Source: Ferrovibrio terrae
GTDB lineage: Bacteria; Pseudomonadota; Alphaproteobacteria; Ferrovibrionales; Ferrovibrionaceae
Assembly: GCF_007197755.1 (NCBI RefSeq)
Contig: NZ_CP041636.1
Coordinates: 3,198,001-3,262,000, forward strand
Direction: 5' to 3'
Length of the DNA: 64,000 bases
The notes below the pieces were generated by a model that saw nothing but the letters and a program-made list of their open reading frames with translations, made no database searches and was not told the DNA's origin. Shown piece after piece: positions 42,293 through 51,590 of the stretch. The position numbers and the translations under genes were made by a program. Within the stretch, counting starts at the first letter, position 1. Every line of letters starts with the position of its first letter.

Positions 42293-42937
42293 TTACGCCG
42301 CCGGCTTCTCGTGCGTTTCGGCCGGCCGCGCGAATTGCGGGAAGTTCGGATGCATCGCCAGCGGGATCACGTCCACCTTGGTGAAGCAGGGATAGAGCGG
42401 CATGCCGCGCAGCGTGGCCGCCACCGCATCGGCATCGGGCAGATTCCACAGCACAAAGGTGCCCAGCGCATTGGCGCGGCGCCAGATGCCGACCAACTGG
42501 TACTTGGCCAGCATCGTCTCGGACTCGCGCCATTCGGCCTGCACCAGTTCCTTGAACCTGTCGCCGGCACGCAGGTATTCGATCCGCACGTCGCAAAGGA
42601 ACAGGTTGCTGTCGGGCTTGGGCTTGCTGTCCGGCTTCTCATGCGTTTTCGGCGCGCGCGCGAACTGCGGGAAGTTCGGATGGCTGATCAGCGGTGTGAC
42701 GACGACATTGGTGAAGTAGGGATAGAGCGGCATGGCGCGTACCTGGTTGCCGACCGCCTCGTTGTTCGGCAGGTCGACGATGAACATCGTGCCCATGCCA
42801 TTGGCCTTGCGCCAGATGCCGATGAACTGGCCTTTCGCCAGCAGCCGCTCTTCCTCGTCCCATTCGGCGCGCACAAGCTGCTGCGCCTTGTCGCCCAGCG
42901 TGGTGAAGTTGAAGGTGACGTCGATGAGCGCGAGCAT
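42293..42937 (-). CDS. Double-domain muconolactone isomerase (CatC)-like protein
   Basis: 214 residues from the ATG at 42937. The protein is an internal duplication of a CatC-like ferredoxin fold unit of about 95-105 residues. Unit 1 (about 1-100) has [24 protein letters not shown] and [17 protein letters not shown]; unit 2 (about 112-214) has [24 protein letters not shown] and [17 protein letters not shown]. CatC itself is one unit of about 92 residues that isomerises muconolactone as a decamer. No other beta-ketoadipate gene is nearby, so catechol breakdown cannot be assumed. A longer reading to 43063 is rejected because it runs into an intergenic repeat. Confidence 0.8.
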   Translation of the reverse strand: MLALIDVTFNFTTLGDKAQQLVRAEWDEEERLLAKGQFIGIWRKANGMGTMFIVDLPNNEAVGNQVRAMPLYPYFTNVVVTPLISHPNFPQFARAPKTHEKPDSKPKPDSNLFLCDVRIEYLRAGDRFKELVQAEWRESETMLAKYQLVGIWRRANALGTFVLWNLPDADAVAATLRGMPLYPCFTKVDVIPLAMHPNFPQFARPAETHEKPAA

Positions 42938-42960
42938 GGTTTTTTTGTCCTTCTCCAAAT

Positions 42961-43064
42961 TGTCATGCCCGGACTTGATCCGGGCATCCACGTCTTTTCT
43001 TTTTAACTGCAGGCTTTTTGAGAACCTTGTCACGTGGATGGCCGTCAAGCCCGGCCATGACACA
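42961..43064. repeat. Paired palindromic intergenic repeat
   Basis: Two related hairpins face each other: ATGCCCGGACTTGATCCGGGCAT (in 42961-42992) and ATGGCCGTCAAGCCCGGCCAT (in 43031-43064). The outer sequences, TGTCATG...CATCCACGT and ACGTGGATG...CATGACA, are inverted copies. Such GTGGATGGCCGGGTCAAGCCC-like units are widespread between alphaproteobacterial genes. It lies between phaC and the CatC-like gene. Confidence 0.75.
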
Positions 43065-43086
43065 AGAGAGGGATGGCGACGAGGCC

Positions 43087-44946
43087 TTAATCCACGATCC
43101 GCTTTTTCACGTAACTGCCCGGCGCCGCCTCGATCACCTTGAGCTTGCCGTCGCCCGGCTTGCGGGCCGGCACCTTGTCGCCGGATTTCGGCGCCAGCCA
43201 GGCATCCCAGTCATTCCACCAGGAGCCGGGATATTCTTTCGCGCCCTTGATCCAGTCTTCCACGTTCGGCGGATTGGTTTTCGTGTCGTTGAGCCAGTGC
43301 TGGTACTTCTTGGCATCCGGGTGATTGATCACGCCGGCGATATGGCCTGAGCCCGCCATCATGAAGCGCACCGGGCCGCCATAGAGCTGCGTTGCCTTGT
43401 AGACCGACTTGTAGGGCGCGATATGGTCGTCCTTGCTGGCCTGCAGATAGACCGGGATCTTGATCTGGCGCAGGTCGAGCTTTTCGCCGGCCAGTTCCAG
43501 CTGGCCTGGCTGCGACAGCAGGTTCTTCTGATACATGTTGCGCAGATAGAAGGCATGCATCTTGGCCGGCATGCGCGTGCAATCGGCATTCCAGTAGAGC
43601 AGGTCGAAGGGGAAGGGCTCCCTGCCCAGCAGGTAGTTGTTGACCACGAAGGACCAGATCAGGTCATTGGCGCGCAGCATGTTGAAGGTGGTCGCCATCT
43701 CGCCGCCGTCGAGATAGCCCTTTTCCGCCATCAGGTTTTCCAGATAGGTCAGCGTCTCCTCGTCGGTGAAGACGCTGAGCTCGCCGGCCTCGGTGAAATC
43801 CACCTGCGCGGCGAAGAAGGTGACGGCCTTGATGCGGTCGATTTTCTTCTGCGCCATCCAGGCCAGCGTGGAGGCCATCAGCGTGCCGCCGATGCAGTAG
43901 CCGATCGCGGTGACCTCGTCCTCGCCGGTCGCCTTCTTCACGGCGTCGAGGCCCTCCAGAATGCCTTCGCGCATGTAGCTCTCGAAGGTTTTGTCCACCG
44001 TCGTCTCGTCCGGCATGTTCCACGACACGACAAAGACCGTGTAGCCCTTGTCGACCATCCAGCGGATGAAGGAATTCTGCGGCTTGAGATCGAGGATGTA
44101 ATATTTGTTGATCCAGGGCGGCACGATGAACAACGGCCGCTGGTAGACCTGCTTGGTGGTCGGCTCGAACTGCAGCAGCTGCATCAGGTCGTTCTGGTAA
44201 ACCACCTTGCCGGGCGTGGTGGCGATGGTTTCGCCCACGGTGAAGGCCTTGGAATCCACCATCTTGACGGCAAGCTTGCCCTTGCCACGCTCGATATCCT
44301 CCAGCAGGTTTTCCCAGCCTTTGACCAGGTTCTCGCCGTTGCTCTCGATGGTGGCACGCATCACCTCGGGATTGGTGAGGACGAAATTCGATGGCGACAG
44401 TGCATCGAGGAACTGTTTGGCGTAGAACTCGGCCTTGCGGGCGACCTTGGGGTCGACGCCTTCGGCCTGGCTCATGGTGGACTGCACCCAACGCGAGGTC
44501 AGCAGGTAGGACTGTTTCAGGAAGTCGAAGACCGGGCCGTCCTGCCAGCCGGCATCCTTGAAGCGCTTGTCGCCCTTGTCGGGCTCCACGAGGGGCGCGG
44601 CCGGGCGGCCGAGGAAGCGGTCGGTGGTATTGGCCCAGAGCTTGGCGTAATCCTGCCACAGCTTCATCTGTGCCTCGGCCAGCCTGTTCGGGTCGGCCAT
44701 CAGGTGCTGGGCGATTTCCATGAAGGCGCCGCCGACATTAAGCGGGTCGGGATTGGCCGGGGCATGCAGGGGCGCCCCCAGCGGGCCCTGGGGCGGCTGT
44801 TTTGCCTCAGGCTGCTGGCGGGCAGCCATATCGGCCATCAGTTTCTGACTTTGCTCGGTAATCCGGGCCCAGTTCCGGGCCCAGGCCGCCGGATCGGGCA
44901 GTTTTATGTCGGTTTCCGGTTTGCCACTGTCCGGTTGCTTCGCCAT
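43087..44946 (-). CDS. phaC: Class I poly(3-hydroxyalkanoate) synthase
   Basis: 619 residues, the class I length. The lipase-like box is AIGYCIGGTL with catalytic Cys351; the triad aspartate lies in SKDDHIAPY and the histidine in SGHIAGVINHP, both in the C-terminal third. The N-terminal 120 residues are variable and Pro/Gln-rich; ILDLKPQNSFIRWMVDKGYTVFVVSWNMPD is the conserved core around 285-312. It polymerises hydroxyacyl-CoA into PHA at the granule surface, together with the phasin at 11.6 kb. The gene is alone, with no phaA/phaB/phaR beside it, and is divergent from an OmpA-like lipoprotein gene. Confidence 0.96.
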   Translation of the reverse strand: MAKQPDSGKPETDIKLPDPAAWARNWARITEQSQKLMADMAARQQPEAKQPPQGPLGAPLHAPANPDPLNVGGAFMEIAQHLMADPNRLAEAQMKLWQDYAKLWANTTDRFLGRPAAPLVEPDKGDKRFKDAGWQDGPVFDFLKQSYLLTSRWVQSTMSQAEGVDPKVARKAEFYAKQFLDALSPSNFVLTNPEVMRATIESNGENLVKGWENLLEDIERGKGKLAVKMVDSKAFTVGETIATTPGKVVYQNDLMQLLQFEPTTKQVYQRPLFIVPPWINKYYILDLKPQNSFIRWMVDKGYTVFVVSWNMPDETTVDKTFESYMREGILEGLDAVKKATGEDEVTAIGYCIGGTLMASTLAWMAQKKIDRIKAVTFFAAQVDFTEAGELSVFTDEETLTYLENLMAEKGYLDGGEMATTFNMLRANDLIWSFVVNNYLLGREPFPFDLLYWNADCTRMPAKMHAFYLRNMYQKNLLSQPGQLELAGEKLDLRQIKIPVYLQASKDDHIAPYKSVYKATQLYGGPVRFMMAGSGHIAGVINHPDAKKYQHWLNDTKTNPPNVEDWIKGAKEYPGSWWNDWDAWLAPKSGDKVPARKPGDGKLKVIEAAPGSYVKKRIVD

Positions 44947-45108
44947 CCGACAGTCCTTATTCTCGGGGCCCGTTTCCTCGCCGTGCGATTCCGGTTTTCG
45001 GCCGGATTTCCACGGTCGGAATTGAGGTTACGGGATAGGGAATCGCGCTGCAAGGCCGAACGACCGGCGGCAGGCGAGAGGCTGTTTTTAGTGTTTCAGG
45101 GGGTTCGG

Positions 45109-46110
45109 ATGGTTCTGATCGGCAAGACCTCCGCCAGCGCAGCGGCGCCGGGCGGTTTTATGCTGCGCAGCATGGCTGGTGCAGCATTGCTGGTCGCCAT
45201 GCTTGGTCTGGCGGGCTGCGGCAGCTGGGCGGATCCCACCGAGTGGAAGGATCCGACCGGCTGGTTCGGCGGCGATGACGCTGACGCGGCCCCGGTGCCG
45301 AGCGGCAATATCGCCCGCGATGCCGGCACCAATGCCGAGCGTTTCCCCAATCTGGCCCGTGTTCCGCCCCGTCCGGTGGAAATGTCGGCCAACAGCGAGC
45401 GCCGTCAGGCGGTCGACAGTCTGGCCGCGGATCGCGCCAATGCCCGCTATACCGACGAGGAACTGCGCGCCCGCCCGGCCGACAGCAACACGCCGCCGCC
45501 GGCGCCGCGGCAGCCGGCGACCCAGCTGCCGAGCGCCAATCAGCAGCCGCTGCCGCGTGGCGCCGTCGAGCCGCGCAGCCAGCAGATGGCCCAGCAGCCC
45601 GGAGCGGCGCCCGTGACCCAGGCCCCGCTGCCGGCGCCCGGCCAGCAGGCCCAGGCACCGGCTCCGGTACCGGCGGCCACACCGCAGCGGACGGACACCT
45701 ATTCGCAGAGCCTGGCCCAGTCGGGCGCTACCACGCTGCCCGCCGGTCTGGCGCAGCCGCAGGGCGGGGCGAGCTACAGCCCGGTGGCGCTGCCGGGTTC
45801 GCAGCAGCTGCTGGCCATCGTCCGTTTCGGCAACGGCGCCAGCGGTCTGGGCAACGACGACAAGGCGCTGATCAAGCGCGTCGCCGAGTATTACAAGGGC
45901 GTGGGCGGCAAAGGCAGCCTGAAGGTGACGACTTATGCCAGCCAGGCCACGACCGGGCTGGCGCAGCGCCGCACCGACAATGTTCTGGCCGAGCTGCGTC
46001 GCCATGGTGCGTCGGAGATCGCAGCCGCTACCACCGCGCCGCCGGCAGGCACTGCCGGGGGCGCCGCCGACGACTACGGCCGCAGGGTTGAAATCTATCT
46101 CGTGAACTAA
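45109..46110 (+). CDS. OmpA-family lipoprotein with long Pro/Gln linker
   Basis: 333 residues from the ATG at 45109, preceded by an AGGGGG element; a second start at 45160 would give a more standard 20-residue signal. The lipobox is LGLAGC, so the protein is lipidated. After a WADPTEWKDPTGWFGG segment comes a disordered Pro/Gln/Ala linker (about 115-225), then an OmpA-like C-terminal domain (LLAIVRFGNGASGLGNDDKALI... AQRRTDNVLAELRRHG... YGRRVEIYL). The domain would bind peptidoglycan, making this an outer-membrane-to-wall link. It is divergent from phaC. Confidence 0.82.
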   Translation: MVLIGKTSASAAAPGGFMLRSMAGAALLVAMLGLAGCGSWADPTEWKDPTGWFGGDDADAAPVPSGNIARDAGTNAERFPNLARVPPRPVEMSANSERRQAVDSLAADRANARYTDEELRARPADSNTPPPAPRQPATQLPSANQQPLPRGAVEPRSQQMAQQPGAAPVTQAPLPAPGQQAQAPAPVPAATPQRTDTYSQSLAQSGATTLPAGLAQPQGGASYSPVALPGSQQLLAIVRFGNGASGLGNDDKALIKRVAEYYKGVGGKGSLKVTTYASQATTGLAQRRTDNVLAELRRHGASEIAAATTAPPAGTAGGAADDYGRRVEIYLVN

Positions 46111-46216
46111 ACGGATTTCGACTGAGGCTGAAGCGGGGGCGCGGGGCGAAAAGCTGCCGCGCCTTCGTGTAACTGAGACCCTGTTTTCTTTTTTCTTCGT
46201 ACTGGATCAGAGACCC

Positions 46217-47437
46217 ATGGATACCGAGTTCTACCGCATCAAGCGCCTGCCGCCCTACGTGTTCGAGGAAGTGAACCGTATGAAGGCCGCAGCGCGAGCT
46301 CGCGGCGAGGACATTATCGACTTCGGCATGGGCAACCCCGACAACGCCACGCCGCCGCATATCGTGGCCAAGCTGGTTGAGGCGGCGACCAATCCGAAAG
46401 CCCACCGCTACTCGTCCAGCCGTGGCGTGCCCGGCCTGCGCAAGGCGCTGTCGAACTATTACGGCCGCCGTTTCGGTGTCGAGCTCGATCCCGAGAAGGA
46501 GGCCATTGTCACGCTGGGCTCGAAGGAAGGGCTGGCCAATCTCGCCATGGCGATCTCGGCGCCGGGCGACACCGTGCTGGTGCCCAATCCCAGCTATCCG
46601 ATGCATGCCTTCGGTTTCGTCATCGCCGGCGCCAATGTGCGCAGCGTGCAGATCGGTCCGGGCATCGATTTCTTCGCCGGCCTTGAGCGCGCCTACCAGC
46701 ACAGCGTGCCCAAGCCAATCGCGCTGATCGTCAGCTTCCCGGCCAATCCCACGGCGATGACGGTCGATCTGTCCTTCTACGAGGCGATGGTCGACTACGC
46801 CAAGAAGCGCAACATGTGGATCATTTCCGATCTGGCCTATTCGGAGATCTATTTCGACGGCAATCCGCCGCCCTCGATCCTGCAGGTCAAGGGCGCCAAG
46901 GATGTCGCCATTGAATTCACCTCGCTCAGCAAGACCTACAACATGCCGGGCTGGCGTATCGGTTTCGGGGCCGGCAATCCAGCCCTGATCGGCGCGCTGG
47001 CACGCATGAAGTCGTATCTGGATTACGGCGCCTTCACGCCGATCCAGGTGGCGGCTACCGCGGCGCTGAATGGCCCGCAGGATTGCGTCGAGGAAATCCG
47101 CCAGACCTACAAGTCGCGGCGTGATGTGCTCGTGAAGGGGTTGCAGGCCGCGGGCTGGAATATCCCGATGCCGAATGCTTCGATGTTCTGCTGGGCGCCG
47201 ATCCCCGAGCGCTATGCGCATCTCGGCTCGGTCGAGTTCTCCAAGCTGCTGCTGCGCGAGGCGGAAGTCGCTGTCGCGCCGGGTATCGGCTTCGGCGAAC
47301 ATGGCGACAATTTCGTGCGTCTGGCCTTTGTCGAGAACGAGCACCGCACCCGCCAGGCTGTGAAGAACATCAAGAAGCTGCTGGCGTCGCCATCGAACAT
47401 GCCGGAGTCTTCGGCCAAGGCGGCTGCCAATGACTAA
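46217..47437 (+). CDS. alaC: Class I aminotransferase, AlaC-like
   Basis: 406 residues. PLP fold type I with YSSSRGVPGLRKALSNYYGRRFGV near 65-88, FPANPTAM for the substrate-binding asparagine, ISDLAYSEIYFDG with the ring-contacting aspartate, and the Schiff-base lysine in SLSKTYNMPGWRIGF. This set and the early MGNPDNATP match the glutamate-pyruvate aminotransferase AlaC, formerly YfdZ. Its end overlaps the start of hom by eight bases, an arrangement found in many alphaproteobacteria that points to joint supply of alanine and aspartate-family amino acids. Confidence 0.9.
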   Translation: MDTEFYRIKRLPPYVFEEVNRMKAAARARGEDIIDFGMGNPDNATPPHIVAKLVEAATNPKAHRYSSSRGVPGLRKALSNYYGRRFGVELDPEKEAIVTLGSKEGLANLAMAISAPGDTVLVPNPSYPMHAFGFVIAGANVRSVQIGPGIDFFAGLERAYQHSVPKPIALIVSFPANPTAMTVDLSFYEAMVDYAKKRNMWIISDLAYSEIYFDGNPPPSILQVKGAKDVAIEFTSLSKTYNMPGWRIGFGAGNPALIGALARMKSYLDYGAFTPIQVAATAALNGPQDCVEEIRQTYKSRRDVLVKGLQAAGWNIPMPNASMFCWAPIPERYAHLGSVEFSKLLLREAEVAVAPGIGFGEHGDNFVRLAFVENEHRTRQAVKNIKKLLASPSNMPESSAKAAAND

Positions 47438-48749
47438 GGCATATGTCAAATCGGCCGCACCGCTCAAAGTCGGTATTGCGGGCCTTGGCGTGGTCGGTGC
47501 CGGCGTCATCCGTCTGCTCGACAAGCAGGCCAGCATGCTGGCGGCGCGTGCGGGCCGCCCGATCAAGGTGGTGGCGGTATCGGCACGCGACAAGCGCAAG
47601 AAGCGCGACATGCCGAAGGGCAACTGGCGCTGGCATACCGATGCGCTCGACCTGGTCTCCGATCCTGAAGTTGAGGTCGTGGTCGAACTGATCGGCGGCT
47701 CGGAAGGCAAGGCGCGCGCGCTGGTCGAAGCCGCGCTGAAGGCCGGCAAGGGTGTGGTCACCGCCAACAAGGCGCTGCTCGCCATGCACGGCACGAAGCT
47801 CGCCATGATGGCCGAGACCAAGGATGCGCCGCTGGCTTTCGAAGCGGCAGTCGCCGGCGGCATCCCGATCCTGAAGGCCCTGCGCGAGGGCCTGGTCGGC
47901 AACCGTATCGAACGCATCACCGGCATTCTGAACGGCACCTGCAACTACATCCTGACCGAGATGCGCCAGACCGGTCGCGATTTCGGCGTGGTGCTGAAGG
48001 AAGCCCAGCAGCTGGGCTATGCCGAGGCCGATCCCAGTTTCGATGTCGATGGCATCGACGCGGCGCACAAGCTGGCGGTGCTGACCTCGCTGGCCTTCAA
48101 CACGCAGGTCGATTTCAAGGCCGTGCATGTCGAAGGCATCCGCCATGTCTCGGCGGTCGATATCGCCTTTGCCAAGGAATTCGGCTACCGTATCAAGCTG
48201 CTGGCGATTTCCCATCGTACCTCGCGCGGCATCGAGCAGCGCGTGCATCCCTGCATGGTGCCGGCCGATACGCCGATCGCCCATGTCGATGGCGTGTTCA
48301 ACGCCGTGGCCGCCGAAGGCGATTATGTCGGCCGCATGATGTTCGAAGGCCGTGGCGCCGGCAGCAACCCGACGGCCTCTGCCGTGGTGGCCGATCTGGC
48401 CGATCTGGCCGCCGGTCGCCGCCTGCATGCCTTCGGTGTGCCGGCCGTCAAGCTGCAGCCGCTCAAGGCCGCGCCGATGGCCGAGCATGTCGGGCGCTTC
48501 TATATCCGCCTGATCGTGCGCGACCAGCCCGGCGTGCTGGCCGATGTCTCGGCCGTGCTGCGCGACGAAAAGATCTCCATCGAGAGCCTGGTGCAGCGTG
48601 GCCGTTCCGAAGCCGAGAACCAGCCCGTTGCCGTGATGCTGATCAGCCACGAGGCGCGCGAGGCCGACATGGCACGGGCCATGAAGAAGATCGCCAAACT
48701 GCGGTCGGTGCTGCAGGCGCCGGCGTTGATCCGCATCGAACCGCTCTGA
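47430..48749 (+). CDS. hom: Homoserine dehydrogenase
   Basis: 439 residues. N-terminal NAD(P) domain (VGIAGLGVVGAGVIRLL), the catalytic domain with GILNGTCNYILTEM and AEADPSFDVDGIDAAHKLAVL carrying the acid/base and substrate residues, and a C-terminal ACT domain (YIRLIVRDQPGVLADVSAVLRDEKISIESL) that gives threonine feedback control. It reduces aspartate semialdehyde to homoserine, the branch point to threonine and methionine; homoserine is the precursor of the substrate of the metY enzyme at 1.5 kb. Overlaps alaC and lies nine bases before glpX. Confidence 0.97.
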   Translation: MTKAYVKSAAPLKVGIAGLGVVGAGVIRLLDKQASMLAARAGRPIKVVAVSARDKRKKRDMPKGNWRWHTDALDLVSDPEVEVVVELIGGSEGKARALVEAALKAGKGVVTANKALLAMHGTKLAMMAETKDAPLAFEAAVAGGIPILKALREGLVGNRIERITGILNGTCNYILTEMRQTGRDFGVVLKEAQQLGYAEADPSFDVDGIDAAHKLAVLTSLAFNTQVDFKAVHVEGIRHVSAVDIAFAKEFGYRIKLLAISHRTSRGIEQRVHPCMVPADTPIAHVDGVFNAVAAEGDYVGRMMFEGRGAGSNPTASAVVADLADLAAGRRLHAFGVPAVKLQPLKAAPMAEHVGRFYIRLIVRDQPGVLADVSAVLRDEKISIESLVQRGRSEAENQPVAVMLISHEAREADMARAMKKIAKLRSVLQAPALIRIEPL

Positions 48750-48758
48750 GGACAGACC

Positions 48759-49790
48759 ATGGCCGCAGGCAAGACGACGACGGCGAAAAAGGCAAAGGCT
48801 GAGAAGCCGGCGGAGACTGTCGATATCGGCAGCCTTTCGGTCGAGCGTAATCTCACGCTTGAGGTGGTGCGCGTCACCGAGGCCGGTGCGATTGCCGCCG
48901 CCAGACTGACCGGTCTGGGCGACGAGATGGCGGCCGACCAGGCTGCCGTCGATGCCATGCGCACCGCGCTGAACGACCTGAATATCGACGGCACCGTCGT
49001 GATCGGCGAGGGCGAGCGCGACGAAGCACCGATGCTCTATATCGGCGAGAAGGTCGGCACCGGGAAGGGGCCACGCATCGATATCGCGCTCGATCCGCTG
49101 GAAGGCACCTCGATCACCGCCAAGGGCGGCAGCAATGCGCTGACCGTGATCGCGTTTGCCAATGCCGGCTGTTTCCTGAATGCGCCGGACGTCTATATGG
49201 ACAAGATCGCGGTCGGTGGCGGGCTGCGCGAAGGTGTGGTCGATCTCGATCTGACGCCGGCCGAAAACCTCAGACGTCTGGCCGAGGCCAAGGGCATTGC
49301 GGTGTCCGAACTGACCGTCTGTATCCTCGACCGGCCGCGGCATGCCGAACTGATCAACCAGGTACGCACCACCGGCGCGCGGATTTCGCTGATCTCGGAT
49401 GGTGACGTGGCCGGGATTATCGCGACCACCGATCCGGCTACCGGGATTGATATCTACATGGGCTCGGGTGGCGCGCCGGAGGGCGTGCTGGCGGCGGCGG
49501 CTTTGCGCTGCATTGGCGGCCAGATGCAGGCGCGCCTGATATTCCGCAGCGAGGATGAGCGTAATCGCGCGCGCCGGCTTGGCATCGACAAGCTGGATCG
49601 CAAATATGCCCTGGCCGATCTCGCCTCAGGCGATGTGATCTTTGCCGCCACCGGTGTCACCGATGGCTCGCTGCTGCATGGCGTGAAGCGGATTCCCGGC
49701 GGCTTCAAGGTCAACTCCATCGTCATGCGGTCGCAGACCGGCACCATTCGCCGCATAGAAGCTGTCATCCGTCCTCCGCACCAGGGCTGA
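48759..49790 (+). CDS. glpX: Fructose-1,6-bisphosphatase class II
   Basis: 343 residues. The GlpX signature is VVIGEGERDEAPMLYIGE near 85-102, followed by IDIALDPLEGTSITAKGG with the metal-binding Asp-Glu set and TVIAFANAGC; MGSGGAPEGVLAAAALRCIGG is a second conserved block. It removes the 1-phosphate from fructose-1,6-bisphosphate in gluconeogenesis. A short basic leader (TTTAKKAKAEKPAE) precedes the family start. The gene lies between hom and recJ with 9- and 2-base gaps, so all four genes form one operon. Confidence 0.95.
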   Translation: MAAGKTTTAKKAKAEKPAETVDIGSLSVERNLTLEVVRVTEAGAIAAARLTGLGDEMAADQAAVDAMRTALNDLNIDGTVVIGEGERDEAPMLYIGEKVGTGKGPRIDIALDPLEGTSITAKGGSNALTVIAFANAGCFLNAPDVYMDKIAVGGGLREGVVDLDLTPAENLRRLAEAKGIAVSELTVCILDRPRHAELINQVRTTGARISLISDGDVAGIIATTDPATGIDIYMGSGGAPEGVLAAAALRCIGGQMQARLIFRSEDERNRARRLGIDKLDRKYALADLASGDVIFAATGVTDGSLLHGVKRIPGGFKVNSIVMRSQTGTIRRIEAVIRPPHQG

Positions 49791-49792
49791 TC

Positions 49793-51589
49793 ATGCAAGT
49801 CGAGTCCGCGCCTGCTTTCCTGGGCGTGACCCAATCCATCGGTGGGCGGCGCTGGCGTCTGCGCAACACCGATGAGCGGCTGGCGCTGGCTCTGGCGCAG
49901 CAGGCCGGCCTGCCGGAAGTGCTTGGTCGTGTTCTGGCCGGCCGTGGTATAGGGCTGGACGGACTGGAAGACCATCTCAATCCGAGCTTACGCCGTCTGC
50001 TGCCCGATCCGTCCCGCTTTCGCGACATGGATGCGGCCGCCGAACGCCTGGCGCAGGCAATTGTGAAAGATGAGCGCGTCGCCGTCTTTGGCGATTATGA
50101 CGTGGATGGCGCCACCTCGACGGCGTTGCTCAGCCGCTTCTTCCACGGCATCGGCCGCGACCTGCGCGTCTATATCCCGGATCGCCTGAAGGAAGGCTAT
50201 GGCCCCAATGCGCCGGCCCTGCGCCAGCTGGCGCGAGAAGGCGTGAAGGTTGTGATCACGGTCGATTGCGGCACGCTGGCTTTCGCGCCGCTGGAAGATG
50301 CCGCCGCCATCGGACTGGAAGTGATCGTCGCCGATCATCATCTGGCCGAACCTGAATTGCCCAAAGCCGTCGCCGTGGTCAATCCGAACCGGCTCGACGA
50401 GACGCCGGGCTTCGGCCAGCTGGCCGCTGTCGGCGTGACGTTCCTGATGGTCGTCGCGGTCAATCGCCGGCTGCGCGCCATGGGATACTATTCGAAAGAC
50501 AATCCTGAGCCGGACCTGCTCGGCTGGCTCGATCTGGTGGCACTGGGCACGGTCTGCGACGTGGTGCCGCTCACTGGCCTGAACCGCGCCCTCGTCAGCC
50601 AGGGCCTGAAAATTCTGCGCGGCCGTGGCAATGTCGGGATGGCGGCACTCGCCGATGTGGCTGGCGTGTCTGAGCCGCCCGGCGCCTATCATCTCGGCTT
50701 CCTGCTCGGTCCGCGCGTCAATGCTGGTGGCCGTGTCGGTCAGGCCGATCTCGGCACACGGTTGCTGTCCACCAATGACGCGCGCCTCGCGCAGCAGATC
50801 GCCGGCGAACTCGACCGCTACAATCGTGAGCGGCAGGACATCGAGGCTGGTGTCCTGCTGGAAGCGATGCAGGAGCTGGAACATGTGCCTGACAGTGCCG
50901 CTCTGGCGCTGGTGGCGCGCAAGGGCTGGCATCCGGGCGTGATCGGCATTGTCGCCGCGCGCGTGCGTGAAGCCTCCGGCCGGCCGAGTTTTGTCATCGC
51001 GCTGGATGAGAATGGCATCGGCAAGGGCTCCGGCCGTTCGATCCCCGGCGTGGATCTCGGCGCGGCAGTCGTCGCGGCGAATCAGGCCGGCCTGCTGGTC
51101 AATGGCGGCGGCCATGCGATGGCGGCGGGTCTGACGGTGGAGACAGCCAAGCTGAACGAGCTGAAAGCCTTCCTGAATGCACGGCTGGATGCTGCCGTGC
51201 AGGCGGCCGGAGCTTCGGCTTCGATGGGCTTTGACGGTGCGCTCGGTGTCGGTGGTGCCAATGCCGATCTCTGCGACAAGCTGGAACAGCTCGGCCCCTA
51301 CGGTTCAGGCAATCCAGAGCCGCGCTTCGCGCTCGCCGGTGCGCGCGTGATCACCGCCGATGTGGTGGGCGAAAAGCATGTGCGCTGCATGATCACCTCG
51401 GGTGACGGCAGCGGACCGCGACTGGCCGCGATTGCTTTCCGTTCGGTCGAGGCTGATCTGGGTCCGGCGCTGATGCAGGCGCGCCAGACCGGTGCGCCGC
51501 TGCATATCGGCGGCCATCTGCGCACCAATCACTGGCGCGGCGAAAAGCGCGTGCAGTTCGTGCTGGAGGATGCGGCGCAGCCTGGTTGA
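49793..51589 (+). CDS. recJ: Single-stranded-DNA-specific exonuclease RecJ
   Basis: 598 residues. DHH phosphoesterase motifs: VFGDYDVDGATSTAL (motif I) near 97-111, VVITVDCGT (motif II), VADHHLAEPELP (motif III, DHH), then LVALGTVCDVVPL (motif IV). The DHHA1 domain carries LVNGGGHAMAAGLTVE and the C-terminal OB-fold contains LGPYGSGNPEPRF. It degrades single-stranded DNA 5' to 3' in recombination and mismatch repair. It follows glpX by two bases and ends one base before the convergent EamA exporter gene. Confidence 0.97.
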   Translation: MQVESAPAFLGVTQSIGGRRWRLRNTDERLALALAQQAGLPEVLGRVLAGRGIGLDGLEDHLNPSLRRLLPDPSRFRDMDAAAERLAQAIVKDERVAVFGDYDVDGATSTALLSRFFHGIGRDLRVYIPDRLKEGYGPNAPALRQLAREGVKVVITVDCGTLAFAPLEDAAAIGLEVIVADHHLAEPELPKAVAVVNPNRLDETPGFGQLAAVGVTFLMVVAVNRRLRAMGYYSKDNPEPDLLGWLDLVALGTVCDVVPLTGLNRALVSQGLKILRGRGNVGMAALADVAGVSEPPGAYHLGFLLGPRVNAGGRVGQADLGTRLLSTNDARLAQQIAGELDRYNRERQDIEAGVLLEAMQELEHVPDSAALALVARKGWHPGVIGIVAARVREASGRPSFVIALDENGIGKGSGRSIPGVDLGAAVVAANQAGLLVNGGGHAMAAGLTVETAKLNELKAFLNARLDAAVQAAGASASMGFDGALGVGGANADLCDKLEQLGPYGSGNPEPRFALAGARVITADVVGEKHVRCMITSGDGSGPRLAAIAFRSVEADLGPALMQARQTGAPLHIGGHLRTNHWRGEKRVQFVLEDAAQPG

Positions 51590-51590
51590 G

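Noticed and set aside
43423-45108. N-terminal extension of the OmpA-like lipoprotein through phaC
   Set aside because: The extension is antisense to phaC; the lipobox and ribosome binding site place the start at 45109 or 45160.
46028-49343. Two long open frames antisense to alaC, hom and glpX
   Set aside because: Both run opposite clear housekeeping genes and their residue composition (Arg, His, Gly, Asp) is typical of reverse-strand codon bias.
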